Source of the DNA: Staphylococcus equorum | GTDB lineage: Bacteria; Bacillota; Bacilli; Staphylococcales; Staphylococcaceae | Reading direction: 5' to 3' | Assembly (NCBI RefSeq): GCF_029024965.1 | Contig: NZ_CP118982.1 | Span: 186,001-250,000 of the forward strand | DNA: 64,000 nucleotides | In this document: positions 15,747 to 25,618 of the stretch, one piece after another | How positions within the stretch are numbered: the first letter of the stretch is position 1 | Layout of the letters: every line of letters starts with the position of its first letter | Notes under the pieces: model-generated | The model's input: only the letters and a program-made list of their open reading frames with translations | What the model was told of the DNA's origin: nothing | The model's database searches: none | Made by a program: the position numbers and the translations under genes

Positions 15747-17168
15747 ATGGCTACAACAAAAAAATTCTGGTTTGTGATTGGATCACAAGAACTTTATGGT
15801 GATGATGCACTCGCACAAGTTAAACAAAATGCACAAAATATTACGGACGAATTAAACGCGCAGGCACAATTACCGTTTGAAATAGAATTACAAACGAAAT
15901 TAGCAATTTCTGCAGATGTTATTACAGATATTATGAAAGAAGCGAATTATCGTGATGATATTTTAGGTGTGATTACATGGATGCATACATTTTCACCAGC
16001 GAAAATGTGGATTAGAGGTACTAAATTATTACAAAAACCATTATTACATTTAGCAACTCAATACAACAATGATATTTCATGGGAAAACATTGATATGGAT
16101 TATATGAATTTACATCAATCAGCGCATGGTGATAGAGAATACGGTTATATTAACCGCCGTCTTAATAAGAAAAATGAAATTATTTTTGGACATTGGAAAG
16201 ATGAAAATGTACAAAAGCAATTAAGAGAATGGATGGTTGTAGCCAATGCTTATAATGAAAGCTTCAACTTAAAAGTTGCAAGATTTGGTGACAACATGCG
16301 TAATGTAGCTGTTACTGAAGGGGATAAAATCGAAGCACAAATCCAATACGGTTGGACTGTAGATTATTTTGGTATAGGTGATTTAGTAGAATATGTGAAT
16401 CAAGTAACAGATTCAGAAGTAGATCAATTATTTAAATCATATGAAGATTTATATGACTTTGAATACAGAGCGTACAGTAAAGACGCATTTAATGCTTCTG
16501 TTAAAGAACAAATAAAATATGAAATTGCGATTAAACGCTTTTTAGATGAGGGTGGATATACTGCTTTCACTTCTAACTTTGAAGATTTACATGGCATGAA
16601 ACAATTACCAGGTTTAGCAGTACAAAGACTTAATGAACAAGGTTACGGATTTGCAGGTGAAGGTGATTGGAAGACTGCTGCTTTAGACCGCTTACTTAAA
16701 ATTGCTGCAGAAAATGAAGCAACAGGGTTCATGGAAGATTATACGTACGACTTAAGAAGTCACCAATCACATATACTAGGCGCACATATGTTGGAAGTTG
16801 ATCCAACATTAGCAGACACGAAACCTAAAATCGTTGTAAATCCCCTAGGTATAGGTGGTAAAGAAGATCCAGCAAGATTAGTATTCGATGGAAAAGCTGG
16901 CGACGGCGTAGTGGTCACAATGATGGATCTTGGCACACACTTCAAGTTTATTGTGAATGAAATTACTGCTAAACAATTAGATGAACCTGCACCTAACTTA
17001 CCAGTAGCTAGAGTGTTATGGGATGTTAAACCATCATTAGAACAAGGCGTGAAACGTTGGATTGAAGAAGGCGGCGGTCATCACACAGTACTGTCACTTA
17101 AATTGAATACATCGCAAATAGAAATATTATTAAACATGTTTGATTCAGAATATACATTAATAAATTAA
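15747..17168 (+). CDS. araA: L-arabinose isomerase
   Basis: Converts L-arabinose to L-ribulose. 473 residues, the normal length. Typical N-terminus FWFVIGSQELYGDDAL, the EGDWKTAALDR segment and the late GGHHTVLS metal/substrate-binding motif are present. AAGGAGG precedes the start. Order B-D-A follows other Gram-positive operons with rearrangement (Bacillus is A-B-D). Confidence 0.96.
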   Translation: MATTKKFWFVIGSQELYGDDALAQVKQNAQNITDELNAQAQLPFEIELQTKLAISADVITDIMKEANYRDDILGVITWMHTFSPAKMWIRGTKLLQKPLLHLATQYNNDISWENIDMDYMNLHQSAHGDREYGYINRRLNKKNEIIFGHWKDENVQKQLREWMVVANAYNESFNLKVARFGDNMRNVAVTEGDKIEAQIQYGWTVDYFGIGDLVEYVNQVTDSEVDQLFKSYEDLYDFEYRAYSKDAFNASVKEQIKYEIAIKRFLDEGGYTAFTSNFEDLHGMKQLPGLAVQRLNEQGYGFAGEGDWKTAALDRLLKIAAENEATGFMEDYTYDLRSHQSHILGAHMLEVDPTLADTKPKIVVNPLGIGGKEDPARLVFDGKAGDGVVVTMMDLGTHFKFIVNEITAKQLDEPAPNLPVARVLWDVKPSLEQGVKRWIEEGGGHHTVLSLKLNTSQIEILLNMFDSEYTLIN

Positions 17169-17240
17169 ATTACAGTAGATTTGTCGTTAATCAAATAACG
17201 TAATGTAAGGCATATTTTGTTTTAAAAAAGGGTGAATGGG

Positions 17241-18650
17241 ATGAAAATAAACAGTAAAGTTTCGAATCGCTTTATCTATTTCTTCGGCGCTTTTGGTGGG
17301 ATACTTTTTGGTTATGACATAGGTGTTATGACCGGAGCGTTACCATTTTTAAGAGAAGACTGGAATATTAATAGTGGATTTATAATTGGGTTAATTACCT
17401 CGTCAGTAATGCTAGGCGCAATATTTGGTGGTATTTTAGCAGGTAAATTATCTGATACGCTTGGTAGAAGGAAAATGATTTTAATTTCTGCAATCATTTT
17501 CGTAATTGGTTCTGTTTTGTCAGGCATCGCACCACATGATGGTAGTTATTTCTTAATTATATCAAGGGTAATTCTTGGATTAGCAGTTGGTGCTGCATCA
17601 GCATTAGTACCAGCTTACATGTCAGAAATGGCTCCAGCTAAGTACCGTGGTCAATTGTCTGGTATGAATCAAACAATGATTGTATCTGGGATGTTATTAT
17701 CATACATCGTAGACTATTTCTTAAGAGGTTTACCTGTTGAAATGGGTTGGAGATTAATGTTAGGTGCAGCAGCAGTTCCAGCAGTCATTTTATTCTGGGG
17801 CGTATTAAAATTACCAGAGTCTCCAAGATTTTTAATTAAAAATAATAAATTTAAAGAAGCTAAAATAGTCTTAAGCAACCTTAGAAATAACCAAAACGTA
17901 GATAAAGAATTTGAAGAAATAAACAAGACTATTCAAATAGAAAGTAAGAATAAAGTAAACCAATCATTAGCAACGTTATTTAGTGGCAAATATAAATATT
18001 TAGTTATCGCTGGATTGGGTGTAGCTGCGTTCCAACAATTCCAAGGGGCAAATGCAATATTCTATTATATTCCATTAATTGTTGAACAAGCTACAGGTAG
18101 CTCAGCAAGTACAGCTTTAATGTGGCCAATTATTCAAGGTGTGATTTTAGTATTAGGATCATTACTCTTCATTTGGATAGCAGATAAATTTAACAGAAGA
18201 ACATTACTTATGTTAGGTGGTACTGTGATGGGATTATCATTCATATTACCAGCAATCATTAATTTGATATTACCAAATGCGAATCCAATGCTCATTGTTG
18301 TATTTTTAAGTATTTATGTAGCGTTCTATTCATTTACATGGGCGCCGTTAACATGGGTTATCGTTGGAGAAATATTCCCATTAGCAATTAGAGGATTTGC
18401 TTCAGGTGCAGCATCTTCATTAAATTGGATTGGTTCTTTCTTAGTTGGATTACTATTCCCAATTATGACAGTGTATTTCCCACAACAAATCGTATTTGCG
18501 ATATTCGGCATCATTTGTATACTCGGCGTACTGTTTGTGAAAAAATTCGTTCCAGAATCTAGAGGACGTACACTAGAAGAAATCGAAGCAATCGGTGCTT
18601 CACATGCCTCAAACAATGAAAAAGCACAAGCACAAACTGAAAAAGTATAA
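17241..18650 (+). CDS. araE: Arabinose:proton symporter, MFS sugar porter family
   Basis: 469 residues with twelve predicted membrane helices. Sugar-porter signatures are clear: GYDIGVMTGALPF, DTLGRRKM after helix 2, PESPRFL at the centre, DKFNRRTLL, and the PESRGRTLEEIE C-terminal motif. Start at 17241 is chosen because AAGGGTG precedes it. Its position after araBDA makes L-arabinose the likely substrate. The 70-base gap after araA holds no clear operator. Confidence 0.88.
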   Translation: MKINSKVSNRFIYFFGAFGGILFGYDIGVMTGALPFLREDWNINSGFIIGLITSSVMLGAIFGGILAGKLSDTLGRRKMILISAIIFVIGSVLSGIAPHDGSYFLIISRVILGLAVGAASALVPAYMSEMAPAKYRGQLSGMNQTMIVSGMLLSYIVDYFLRGLPVEMGWRLMLGAAAVPAVILFWGVLKLPESPRFLIKNNKFKEAKIVLSNLRNNQNVDKEFEEINKTIQIESKNKVNQSLATLFSGKYKYLVIAGLGVAAFQQFQGANAIFYYIPLIVEQATGSSASTALMWPIIQGVILVLGSLLFIWIADKFNRRTLLMLGGTVMGLSFILPAIINLILPNANPMLIVVFLSIYVAFYSFTWAPLTWVIVGEIFPLAIRGFASGAASSLNWIGSFLVGLLFPIMTVYFPQQIVFAIFGIICILGVLFVKKFVPESRGRTLEEIEAIGASHASNNEKAQAQTEKV

Positions 18651-18666
18651 TTAAGATATTACTTTG

Positions 18667-18703
18667 AGACTGGAACATATATTTATGTCCTAGTCTTTTT
18701 TAT
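18667..18703 (+). terminator. Terminator of the ara operon
   Basis: AGACTGGAACATA pairs with TATGTCCTAGTCT, followed by a T-run. The sequence resembles other staphylococcal terminators of the GAGACTGGGACATAA type. Confidence 0.8.
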
Positions 18704-18738
18704 TTTCAAAAACTACAAATGTTTAGAAGTTAAATTTA

Positions 18739-18789
18739 AGACCCTCTCTAAAAATATCACACGTGATTTTAGAGAAGGTCCTTTTTTGT
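18739..18789. terminator. Hairpin between ara operon and PSM-beta-like gene
   Basis: GACCCTCTCTAAAA pairs with TTTTAGAGAAGGTC, with six T on the plus-strand side. It lies just past the minus-strand PSM-like gene and probably ends its transcript, or backs up the ara terminator. Confidence 0.65.
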
Positions 18790-18802
18790 GAGGAAAATGA
18801 CT

Positions 18803-18935
18803 TTATTTTAAGAAACCTAAAACAAAGTCTACACCGCTAGCTAATGCACTCGCAATGCCTTGTACCCATAGTTACCCAATCATGAGCGATACCTGCTTGG
18901 ATGGCATTATTTAGTGCTTCTATGATTGCTGACAT
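18803..18935 (-). pseudogene. Frameshifted phenol-soluble modulin beta-like peptide
   Basis: From ATG at 18935, after AAAGGGGTG, the frame encodes MSAIIEALNNAIQAGIAHDW plus VTMGT, then shifts and ends after 32 residues. Ignoring one extra A in the ACAAGG stretch restores a 43-residue peptide whose second half reads GIASALASGVDFVLGFLK. The length, the DW-x-x-(L/M)GT centre and the amphipathic ends match beta-type phenol-soluble modulins. A TTGACA at 19011-19016 (minus strand) could be its -35. It is either a recently broken gene or a sequencing error. Confidence 0.75.
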
Positions 18936-19180
18936 ATAAAACACCCCTTTCCAAGTATTTAAAATTAAAACAAAGTTTTAATTTATAAACTACAATATAA
19001 AATATTTCCCTGTCAATTTGCTTGAAAATGCCTAACTAGCGGATTTTTATGCTTAAGTGTAATATTACTTATTTAATTGGAATTGTAAGAATTGGATATT
19101 TTTTAGTGCTAAATTGATTTTACAAATGAGAGGTATATACTCGTTTTATAAACAATAATTTACATGGGAGAGGGAACTCT

Positions 19181-19906
19181 ATGGCTGACCTTGTAGCAAA
19201 GTTAACAAACGCAATAAAATATTATGATCAAAAGAAAGTCTTAGATGGCATTAATATAGAATTAACTGAGGGAGAAATATTAGGGTTGATTGGTCCTAGT
19301 GGTTCAGGAAAAACTACGACAATAAAATGTTTAATGGGTATGGAAAGTTTAGATGAAGGACAGGCTCAAATATTCAATAAACAAATACCTAATCGCAAAG
19401 TATTGAATGAAATAGGCTATATGGGTCAAAGTGATGCTTTGTATGAGTCATTAACAGCACGAGAAAATTTAGTGTTTTTTGGGAACTTGATGGGGTTAAA
19501 AGGTAAGAAATTAGAAGAAGCAATTGCTGAAAATACAAAAATAGTGAATTTAGAACATGAATTAGGAAAGATAGTTTCTCATTTTTCAGGTGGTATGAAA
19601 CGTAGACTTTCTTTGGCTATAACACTGTTAGCTAACCCCAGCCTTATTATTTTAGATGAGCCTACGGTTGGTATTGATCCTAAGCTTAGAAAAGATGTTT
19701 GGAAGCAATTGAATGAATTAGCAAATAAGGGAAAATCGGTGATTGTTACAACACATGTTATGGGAGAAGCGGAACGTTGTGATTATATAGGCTTAATTGT
19801 TGAAGGAAAATTATTTACGATTGGAACACCTCAAGAATTAAAAGATAAATTCGAAGCTGATTCTATAGAAGAAGTGTTTATAAAAGCAGAAGCGGAGGTG
19901 AAATAA
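19181..19906 (+). CDS. ABC transporter ATP-binding protein (ABC-2 exporter type)
   Basis: 241 residues. Walker A GPSGSGKTT (about 37-45), Q-loop near GYMGQSD, signature FSGGMKRR (about 139-146) and Walker B LIILDEP followed by an H-loop TTHVM. This is the DrrA/CcmA-type subfamily that pairs with ABC-2 permeases. The stop TAA shares a base with the next ATG (TAATG), so it is cotranslated with the permease. Substrate unknown; antibiotic, lipid or peptide export is possible. Confidence 0.9.
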   Translation: MADLVAKLTNAIKYYDQKKVLDGINIELTEGEILGLIGPSGSGKTTTIKCLMGMESLDEGQAQIFNKQIPNRKVLNEIGYMGQSDALYESLTARENLVFFGNLMGLKGKKLEEAIAENTKIVNLEHELGKIVSHFSGGMKRRLSLAITLLANPSLIILDEPTVGIDPKLRKDVWKQLNELANKGKSVIVTTHVMGEAERCDYIGLIVEGKLFTIGTPQELKDKFEADSIEEVFIKAEAEVK

Positions 19907-21000
19907 TGAGATTTAAGGCGATTTTTATCAGAGTTATTAAAGAATTATTACGAGATAAAAGAACGTTAGCTTTAATGTTATTTGCACCTATTTTGGTTTT
20001 AACATTGATGTATTTTATATTTGATACTAATAATGAAACAAATATAAAAATGGGGGTGAATGCCTCAGTATCAGATGAAATTGTGAACGCTTTGCCTTCA
20101 GATAAAGTAGATATTGAAAAATATGATGCGCCTAGCTCAATTAAAGATACAATTGTGGATTCAGATTTGGATGCATATATTGAACAAAAAGGGCCTAATC
20201 TAGAAGTTACTTATAAAAATGAAGATCCAAGTCTTACAGGGTCAACGAAGCAATTGTTAGCGAGTGCAATCCAAAAAAATAAGATGCAAGATATGACTAA
20301 CATTGTTGAAAAGATACCGGACAACATGAAACAAGGCAATGGACAACAGGCAGAGGCATTGAGCATAGATAGTCATTATCTTTATGGTGATGCTGACAGC
20401 ACATTTTTTGATAAAATATTTCCAATTCTCATAGGTTTCTTTGTCTTTTTCTTTGTATTCTTAGTTTCTGGTATAGCACTTTTAAGAGAACGTACGAGAG
20501 GGACTTTAGAACGTGTACTTGCAACATCTGTTAAAAGAAGTGAAATTGTCTTTGGTTATTTAGCAGGTTATGGTTTGTTTGCGATATTACAAACATTAAT
20601 TATTGTATTTTATTCGATATACTTACTGAAAGTTGAAGTTGTAGGAAGTATCTGGTGGGTATTATTAATTAATATACTTATTGCATTAGCTGCTTTAGCT
20701 ATTGGTTTGTTTGTTTCAACTTTTGCAAATTCAGAATTTCAAATGGTTCAATTTATACCGTTAGTTGTTATACCTCAAGTCTTTTTCTCTGGACTTATCC
20801 CCTTAGATAGCATTGCCAATTGGGTCAGTGCTATTGGCTATGTATTTCCGTTAAGATATGCCGGTGATGCGCTGACCAATGTAATGATTAAGGGACAGGG
20901 ATTTGAATTTATTTGGTTCGATATTGTTATACTGTTGCTATTCATTTTGATATTTACAATACTAAATATCATTGGTCTTAAACGTTACAGAAAAGTATAA
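19906..21000 (+). CDS. ABC-2 type permease
   Basis: 364 residues. One N-terminal helix (about 20-42), a large extracellular domain (45-165), then five helices in the C-terminal half. RERTRGTLERVLATSV is the conserved cytosolic ABC-2 segment. Partner of the overlapping ATPase. A hairpin follows. It is divergent from the PSM-beta-like gene, so a link with peptide export is possible but unproven. Confidence 0.88.
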   Translation: MRFKAIFIRVIKELLRDKRTLALMLFAPILVLTLMYFIFDTNNETNIKMGVNASVSDEIVNALPSDKVDIEKYDAPSSIKDTIVDSDLDAYIEQKGPNLEVTYKNEDPSLTGSTKQLLASAIQKNKMQDMTNIVEKIPDNMKQGNGQQAEALSIDSHYLYGDADSTFFDKIFPILIGFFVFFFVFLVSGIALLRERTRGTLERVLATSVKRSEIVFGYLAGYGLFAILQTLIIVFYSIYLLKVEVVGSIWWVLLINILIALAALAIGLFVSTFANSEFQMVQFIPLVVIPQVFFSGLIPLDSIANWVSAIGYVFPLRYAGDALTNVMIKGQGFEFIWFDIVILLLFILIFTILNIIGLKRYRKV

Positions 21001-21045
21001 AGAATAAATTTGAATTTTTACACACATTAAAATATAAAACTAAAA

Positions 21046-21099
21046 AACACTTTCGCGTAAATTTATTTAAATATGAATCCAGCGAAAGTGTTTTTATTA
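21046..21099. terminator. Bidirectional terminator between ABC-2 permease and xylE
   Basis: AAACACTTTCGC and GCGAAAGTGTTT enclose a 25-base AT-rich loop, with flanking A- and T-runs. Confidence 0.75.
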
Positions 21100-21187
21100 A
21101 TTTCTATAATTTAGTCTGTTTCGTAAAAATATATAATTGTTTTTAAGTTTAACGATAGTGGAAATATCTATACATTAACTTCGAATT

Positions 21188-22636
21188 TTACTGTGCTGAG
21201 TTATTACTTTGAACTTCTTCCACATTATTAGAAACTTGTTTATCTTTGTCTTTAATCCAAACTTTTTCTAATTCTTCTAGTGTTTTACCTTTTGTTTCTG
21301 GAATGAATTTCCATACGAACAAGCCAGATAAAATACTCATCAGTGCGTAAAATCCATAAGTCATTGTACCGCTAATATCCATCATAGATGGGTAAGTAGA
21401 AGTAATTGTAAAGTTTGCTAACCATTGTACTGCGACAGCTATAGCCATCGCGCCACTTCTAATTCTGTTAGGGAATATTTCTGATAATAACACCCAGATA
21501 ATTGGTCCCCAACTCATCATAAATGATGCAGTATATATAACTAAGAATATTAATGTTGTAATGCCAAACGCACCATTAGCAGCGAGTGTACTCATTCCGA
21601 TCATTCCAATTGCCATACCAGTAGAACCGATAATTAATAAAGGCTTACGACCAAATTTATCGACGTATAATATAGCGATAACGGTGAATATTACGTTTAC
21701 TAATCCCATCACAACAGTTTGTATCATTGAGGTATTCTCACCTGCACCTAAATTTTCAAAAATACGAGGTGCATAATACAATGCCACGTTGATACCGATG
21801 AATTGTTGGAAAATAGATAATAAAATACCGATAATAATCACAGTTTTACCAAAACTAAATAATGGTGCTTTTACATCTGTTAGTTTATTTTTAGTTGATA
21901 AGATATCGTTTAAAACGTTCTGTGCATGATTTTTAGAAGAGTATATTCTATTTAATACTGTAAGTGCTTCAGTGTTTCTATTATTTAAAGATAAATACCT
22001 TGGTGTTTCAGGTACTAAAAATAATAAAAAGAAAAATGCAATTGCTGGTATTGCTTCAGTCATAAACATATAACGCCATCCGATTAGTTCAATCCAGCTT
22101 TGAGATTGACCGAAAGTGATACCATAGTTTACAAAATAAACGACTAACATACCAAATATAATAGCGAATTGGTTCCATGAAACAAGTCTCCCTCTTATAG
22201 AAGAAGGTGCAATTTCACTAATATACATTGGAGATATTGCAGAGGCTAATCCCACGCCAATTCCACCGATGACACGATATAGATTAAATGTTATCAGTAA
22301 AGCAAGACTGGATTCACCTGGTTCAAAAAATAAAAACTCCGGATAGCCTGATAAAAGCGCAGAAACTATAAATAAAATAGCAGCTATTTGTAATGATTTT
22401 TTACGACCGAGACGACTTGAGAAACTTGAAGATAACAAGCCACCAATAATACAGCCGATTAAGGCACTAGAAACTGTAATGCCATGGATAAAGCTACCGT
22501 AATCTTTAGTTAAATATTTCTGGAGAGATTGTTCAGCACCAGAAATAACTGCAGTGTCATAGCCGAATAACAACCCACCAAGCGTTGCGATTAAAGCTAT
22601 TTTAAAGATAAACTTCTTATTATTATAAGTTGACAT
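21188..22636 (-). CDS. xylE: D-xylose:proton symporter, MFS sugar porter
   Basis: 482 residues and twelve helices. GYDTAVISGAEQSL, RLGRKKS, PETPRYL, DKFGRKPLL and PETKGKTLEELE mark the sugar-porter family. The start at 22636 follows AAGGGGA; the longer frame would overlap the end of xylB. It is the third gene after xylA and xylB, which makes xylose the likely substrate. Confidence 0.88.
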   Translation of the reverse strand: MSTYNNKKFIFKIALIATLGGLLFGYDTAVISGAEQSLQKYLTKDYGSFIHGITVSSALIGCIIGGLLSSSFSSRLGRKKSLQIAAILFIVSALLSGYPEFLFFEPGESSLALLITFNLYRVIGGIGVGLASAISPMYISEIAPSSIRGRLVSWNQFAIIFGMLVVYFVNYGITFGQSQSWIELIGWRYMFMTEAIPAIAFFFLLFLVPETPRYLSLNNRNTEALTVLNRIYSSKNHAQNVLNDILSTKNKLTDVKAPLFSFGKTVIIIGILLSIFQQFIGINVALYYAPRIFENLGAGENTSMIQTVVMGLVNVIFTVIAILYVDKFGRKPLLIIGSTGMAIGMIGMSTLAANGAFGITTLIFLVIYTASFMMSWGPIIWVLLSEIFPNRIRSGAMAIAVAVQWLANFTITSTYPSMMDISGTMTYGFYALMSILSGLFVWKFIPETKGKTLEELEKVWIKDKDKQVSNNVEEVQSNNSAQ

Positions 22637-22656
22637 ATATCCATCCCCTTGATAAA

Positions 22657-24147
22657 TCACTTAAATTTACTTAGTTTTTGAGTTACTGGTTGTGTAGCGT
22701 CATAGATTGTTTTATAAATATCAAATAAGTTGTGGTATGATTTACTATTTTCTTCAATAGGAGATACTTTTTGATCATATGTAATCCATGATTGACTCAT
22801 TTCATTGAAAGTATCAAACCACGCTTCACCCATGGCTGCTAACATCGCTGCCCCATAAGCTGGACCTTGTTCTTCAGTTCTTGTGGTGATAGCTGCATCG
22901 AAAACATCTGCTTGGATTTGGAGCCATTCATGATTTTTTGCGCCGCCCCCGATAGAAACAATTTCCTTAATGTTAATACCGTTGTTTTTCATGATTTGAA
23001 TGCTTTCATTTATAGAATATGTGATACCTTCGATAACAGAACGTTTCATATCGAGTTGTGTGGTATTCGCATCCAAACCGATAAAGCTGCCTCTAACTGC
23101 CGCGTCATTATGTGGTGTACGTTCACCGAGTAAATAAGGTGTGTACATTAATCCATTCGACCCAACATCAGAATCAGAAATCGTTTTTAAGAATGCAGCA
23201 AAATCTGCATCAGGGTCTAGTAGTTGTTTTAACCATTCCAGACTATAACCAGCGGATAAAGTAACTCCCATAATGTATTTTTGATCAGGCACACAGTGAT
23301 TAAAGTAATGCACATTGCCATCATTTTCATAGTCAGTATTATTTTCAATGGAGAGTGCTACGCCAGAAGTACCAATACTTACCAATTGCTTTTGTTCATC
23401 TGTGATACCAGAGCCTAAAGCGCCACATGCGTTATCTGCGCCCCCTTGATAAACATTGATATCCCAATCGATGTTTAAAGCTTTTTTCACGTTGTCAGTT
23501 AATTGACCACTTTTTTCATGAGAAGCAATGATATCTGGACAAATAGATGTGTCAATATCTAAACTATTTAGTAGTTCAGTAGACCAATTTTCTTCTTTCA
23601 CGCTAAACATAATTGTACCTGCAGCGTCTGAAGGTTCTGTAAAAATGTTGCCAGTTAATTTATAAACAATGTAATCCTTTGGCAACATGAATTTATGAAT
23701 TTTGTTGTAATTATCAATTTCATTATTTTTAAGCCACATTAGTTTAGGTAATGTAAATCCTTCTAACACAGTGTTTTGTGTGAATTTCAGTAGTGCGTCG
23801 AGACCTAATTTATTTTTGATTTCATCAACTTCATTAGATGTGCGTGTGTCATTCCATAAAATAGCAGGTCTAATGACTGCACCTGCTTGATCAATAACCA
23901 CTAGGCCGTGCATTTGACCTGAAAAACTAATGCCAGTAATTTCTTTTTGTGCATATTTGTTTAATAAATGTTTTAAACTCTCAATTGTTGCGTCATACCA
24001 GATATCTGGATTCATTTCACTGTATCCAGATTTAGGATGCAGCGTATGATAAGAGACGCTGTATGAATCTACAACGTCTCCATTTTTATTAACAACAATA
24101 GACTTTAAGGAACTTGTACCAATATCTATACCGATTACATAAGTCAT
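22657..24147 (-). CDS. xylB: Xylulokinase
   Basis: FGGY family kinase, 496 residues, making D-xylulose 5-phosphate. N-terminal GIDIGTSSLKSIV, the catalytic region MHGLVVID with the nearby LWNDTRT, GGADNACGALG and the C-terminal GGGAKNHEWLQIQADVF are typical. It starts five bases after xylA. A second, weaker homologue occurs at 34815-36311. Confidence 0.94.
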   Translation of the reverse strand: MTYVIGIDIGTSSLKSIVVNKNGDVVDSYSVSYHTLHPKSGYSEMNPDIWYDATIESLKHLLNKYAQKEITGISFSGQMHGLVVIDQAGAVIRPAILWNDTRTSNEVDEIKNKLGLDALLKFTQNTVLEGFTLPKLMWLKNNEIDNYNKIHKFMLPKDYIVYKLTGNIFTEPSDAAGTIMFSVKEENWSTELLNSLDIDTSICPDIIASHEKSGQLTDNVKKALNIDWDINVYQGGADNACGALGSGITDEQKQLVSIGTSGVALSIENNTDYENDGNVHYFNHCVPDQKYIMGVTLSAGYSLEWLKQLLDPDADFAAFLKTISDSDVGSNGLMYTPYLLGERTPHNDAAVRGSFIGLDANTTQLDMKRSVIEGITYSINESIQIMKNNGINIKEIVSIGGGAKNHEWLQIQADVFDAAITTRTEEQGPAYGAAMLAAMGEAWFDTFNEMSQSWITYDQKVSPIEENSKSYHNLFDIYKTIYDATQPVTQKLSKFK

Positions 24148-24152
24148 TTTTA

Positions 24153-25475
24153 TCAGTCTCCATTATTAATGTTTAAAATATATTGATTCATTTGAGCTTT
24201 AATTACTTCTAAACGATCAGAAGTATTATCAATCTCCTTAATGTTGAAAGCATATTCCTCTAATTCTTTAAATGAAGTATTACCTTCAACTATTTTTTTA
24301 CCAATACCTTCAGCAAAAGATTTATATTTTTCATCTACAATATTTTCAAAGAAATTATCTTCAATCATTTTGTGTGCTACTTTTAAACCAAGTGCAAATG
24401 TATCCATACCAGCGATATGCGTTAAAATTAAATCTTCTTGTTTGAATGAAGTTCTTCTTGGCTTAGCATCGAAGTTCAAACCACCTGGATTTAATCCACC
24501 ATTTTTTAAGATTTCGTACATTGCTAATGTTGTATCATAGACGTCAGTAGGGAATTCGTCTGTGTCCCAACCTAATAGTGGGTGACCTTGGTTTGCATCT
24601 ACTGAACCTAATAAATCATTATCACGTGCATATCTTAATTCATGTTGGAAAGTGTGACCAGCTAATGTTGCATGGTTTGCTTCAATATTGAATTTGAATG
24701 TTTTATCTAAGTCATATTTTTGTAAGAAAGCATGTGAAGTCGCAACATCAGTATCATATTGGTGTGTTGTAGGTTCTTTTGGTTTAGGTTCAATTAAGAA
24801 TTGTCCTGTATAACCAATTTCTTCTGCATAGCTTTTAGCCAATTTTAAGAAATTAGCTAAGTTGTCTAACTCTAATTTCATGTCTGTGTTTAGTAAACTT
24901 TCATAACCTTCACGTCCGCCCCAGAAAACAAAGTTTTCAGCGCCTAATTTTTTTGCGATTTCTAATGATTTCTTAACTTTTGCAGCGGCATATGCGAAAA
25001 CTTCAGCGTTAGAAGAAGTTGCTGCACCATGTACGAAACGTTCGTGTGTAAAGTTGTTTGTCGTATTCCAAAGTAATTTTTTACCAGTTTGATCCATTTT
25101 TTCTTTAATAAGGTCTACAATGATATCTAAATTTTCATTAGATTCTTTTAATGTTGCACCTTCTGGAGCGATATCTATATCGTGGAAACAGAAATAATCA
25201 ATACGTGTTTTTTCCATAAATTCGAAAATTGCATCAACTCTTGCTTTAGCTTTATCCATGTCACTTAAGTTATCCCAATCACGTTCAGCTGTACCAACAC
25301 CGAATGGGTCAGATAAGTCAGCTGTAAATGTATGCCAATAAGCCACACCAAATCTTAGGTGTTCTGCCATTGTTTTGTCGCCTACTTTTTCTTCGGGATT
25401 ATAATATTTAAAACTAAAAACATTATTTGATTTAGGTCCTTCGTAATTTACTTTATCAATATTGAAATATGTCAT
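24153..25475 (-). CDS. xylA: Xylose isomerase
   Basis: Metal-dependent conversion of D-xylose to D-xylulose. 440 residues, class II length. Active-site stretch [12 protein letters not shown] with its catalytic His, [12 protein letters not shown], the metal ligand region [15 protein letters not shown] and [12 protein letters not shown] are all present. First gene of the operon, under the XylR operator and a cre site. Confidence 0.96.
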   Translation of the reverse strand: MTYFNIDKVNYEGPKSNNVFSFKYYNPEEKVGDKTMAEHLRFGVAYWHTFTADLSDPFGVGTAERDWDNLSDMDKAKARVDAIFEFMEKTRIDYFCFHDIDIAPEGATLKESNENLDIIVDLIKEKMDQTGKKLLWNTTNNFTHERFVHGAATSSNAEVFAYAAAKVKKSLEIAKKLGAENFVFWGGREGYESLLNTDMKLELDNLANFLKLAKSYAEEIGYTGQFLIEPKPKEPTTHQYDTDVATSHAFLQKYDLDKTFKFNIEANHATLAGHTFQHELRYARDNDLLGSVDANQGHPLLGWDTDEFPTDVYDTTLAMYEILKNGGLNPGGLNFDAKPRRTSFKQEDLILTHIAGMDTFALGLKVAHKMIEDNFFENIVDEKYKSFAEGIGKKIVEGNTSFKELEEYAFNIKEIDNTSDRLEVIKAQMNQYILNINNGD

Positions 25476-25498
25476 GATAATCCTCCTATAACTAGTTG

Positions 25499-25521
25499 GT
25501 TAGTTTATTAAACAAACTAAC
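25499..25521. promoter_or_regulatory. XylR operator
   Basis: GTTAGTTT-N7-AAACTAAC type palindrome (GTTAGTTTATT AAAC AAACTAAC with one asymmetric base), very like the known xyl operators of Staphylococcus xylosus and Bacillus. It sits just downstream of the xylA -10 element, 24 bases before the start codon. Confidence 0.85.
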
Positions 25522-25530
25522 TTTAGAGAT

Positions 25531-25559
25531 AATATAGCACGGAAAATTATTTTTGTAAA
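25531..25559 (-). promoter_or_regulatory. xylA promoter
   Basis: On the minus strand TTTACA, a 17-base spacer, TATATT. The operator begins ten bases after the -10. Confidence 0.75.
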
Positions 25560-25567
25560 CGCTTTCT
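25554..25567. promoter_or_regulatory. cre site overlapping the xylA -35
   Basis: AGAAAGCGTTTACA on the minus strand differs from the cre consensus only at the first base. CcpA binding here would block the -35. Confidence 0.75.
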
Positions 25568-25618
25568 AAAATATTTCAAAAATAACCCTTCTACAAAAAT
25601 GTAAAAGGGTGTGCTTGT

